Below are positions 4,881-5,455 of a stretch of DNA of 5,455 bases, piece after piece (the first letter of the stretch is position 1; the number at the start of each line of letters is the position of its first letter). The notes under the pieces are model-generated. The model worked only from the letters and a program-made list of their open reading frames with translations. It did not search any database and was not told the origin of the DNA. The stretch is from Candidatus Gerdarchaeota archaeon. GTDB lineage: Archaea > Asgardarchaeota > Heimdallarchaeia > JABLTI01. The translations under genes were made by a program, and so were the position numbers. The stretch covers positions 1 through 5,455 of the forward strand of contig JAEOUJ010000462.1 in the NCBI GenBank assembly GCA_016839405.1, written 5' to 3'.

Positions 4881-5455
4881 TTATTTTGCTATATATCGAA
4901 TTTCTTCATTTGCTGATTTTGGTGTTATAACAAAGATTAATCCTTTTTCTAGCAGATTATCAATAAGTTGTTGTTGTTCTTTTCTTTTTAAATTAGTTTG
5001 CTTTATGATATTTGAAATAGTTATACCATTGTGTTCACCTGTTGATCTTTCAAGTATAACTCGAGCAGTTAAATTCTCATCTTTTGGCAAAGATAACAAA
5101 ACACCAACATCAAATAAACAATATTCTTCTCTTTCTCTTTTTTCTTGTTCTGTATGTCTCATTTCCAAGACAGTTAGATACATGTTATAATCTTTAATCA
5201 ATCTTTGACAAAATGACTCATTTAAATGATTTATTGAAACAACAGCCTTTAATCTTTCAATTAGAAACTCTTCTGTTTCTCGATAATATTTTCTAATGAA
5301 AGATAATTGATTCTCATCTGCTATAAGGCAAAAAACACCAACACGACTTTTTTGTAATCTATCATCTTCTTCCAGTCCCGTACCACGCATATTTATATCC
5401 ATAGCGACTGCATATTTGTTTGATTCAGGTATCTCAAGCATTCCTCTGATTTTTC
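4881..5455 (-). CDS. Unrecognised protein with C-terminal winged-helix domain, paired with the ParA-like ATPase
   Basis: I do not recognise the family. From the first visible ATG (5441) the protein has 186 residues, but the frame stays open to the right edge (KIRG before the Met). The AGAGGA before that ATG touches it, too close for a ribosome site, so the true start may lie outside the window. Residues 8-66 look like strands and a helix (KYAVAMDI, RVGVFCLI, then SFIRKYYRETEEFLIERL), vaguely like a longin or roadblock-type fold; this is weak. Residues 75-108 are helical and charged. Residues 120-186 fit a winged helix: LTARVILERS, ITISNIIKQTN, KEQQQLIDNLLEKGLI and a FVITPKSANEEIRYI wing. The next gene on the strand is the ParA-like ATPase, so it may be its DNA-binding partner or adaptor, as winged-helix AspA is in the pNOB8 partition system. 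That comparison is by organisation only. Confidence 0.8.
   Translation of the reverse strand, partial: KIRGMLEIPESNKYAVAMDINMRGTGLEEDDRLQKSRVGVFCLIADENQLSFIRKYYRETEEFLIERLKAVVSINHLNESFCQRLIKDYNMYLTVLEMRHTEQEKREREEYCLFDVGVLLSLPKDENLTARVILERSTGEHNGITISNIIKQTNLKRKEQQQLIDNLLEKGLIFVITPKSANEEIRYIAK

Noticed and set aside
1..5455. CRISPR array, tRNA, rRNA or insertion sequence
   Set aside because: No regularly spaced direct repeats, no tRNA-like cloverleaf or TPsiC-type sequence, and no transposase or terminal inverted repeats were seen by eye on either strand.

Overview
The window is an AT-rich stretch that reads as archaeal, and I infer an Asgard-type (Lokiarchaeia, Thorarchaeia or Heimdallarchaeia-like) genome. 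The grounds are an archaeal Sm-like protein, a full-length COG2433/DUF460 RuvC-fold protein (an archaeal family), BRE/TATA-type promoters, Shine-Dalgarno sites of the GGTGA/GGAG type, and a surface protein tail with a calcium-binding repeat and a C-terminal membrane anchor. The phylum call rests on general resemblance and was not tested by a search.

Layout. Bases 1-193 (+) are the 3' end of a membrane-anchored surface protein with a thrombospondin type 3-like repeat. It converges on a winged-helix regulator (225-863, -), and a bulged 12-bp hairpin sits between them as a likely two-way terminator. Bases 864-1455 hold no large gene but are dense in signals. They contain the regulator's own promoter, a forward promoter whose TATA box is flanked by two perfect inverted repeats built on TGAGAA, and two short reading frames (34 and 30 codons), the second with a strong Shine-Dalgarno. 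A T-run follows whose upstream 14 bases pair with the second short frame. An Sm-like RNA-binding protein gene (1501-1743, +) comes next. It converges on a minus-strand cluster that reads, from the right edge leftwards, as a winged-helix protein of unknown function (4881 to the edge), a ParA/MinD-like ATPase (4048-4866) and the DUF460 RuvC-fold protein (1807-3981).

How the parts may work together. The regulator at 225-863 probably controls its own gene and the short-ORF transcript through the shared TGAGAA half-sites; an exact 8-base copy of the half-site lies at the regulator's predicted transcription start. In the minus-strand cluster, a ParA-type ATPase directly follows a winged-helix protein, with 14 bases between the two genes. 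This resembles archaeal partition cassettes in organisation, but a segregation role is inference. The DUF460 gene is 66 bases further on and may have its own promoter and a leaderless GTG start.

The most interesting area is 885-1320: a regulator, its repeated operator, and an unannotated pair of tiny genes.
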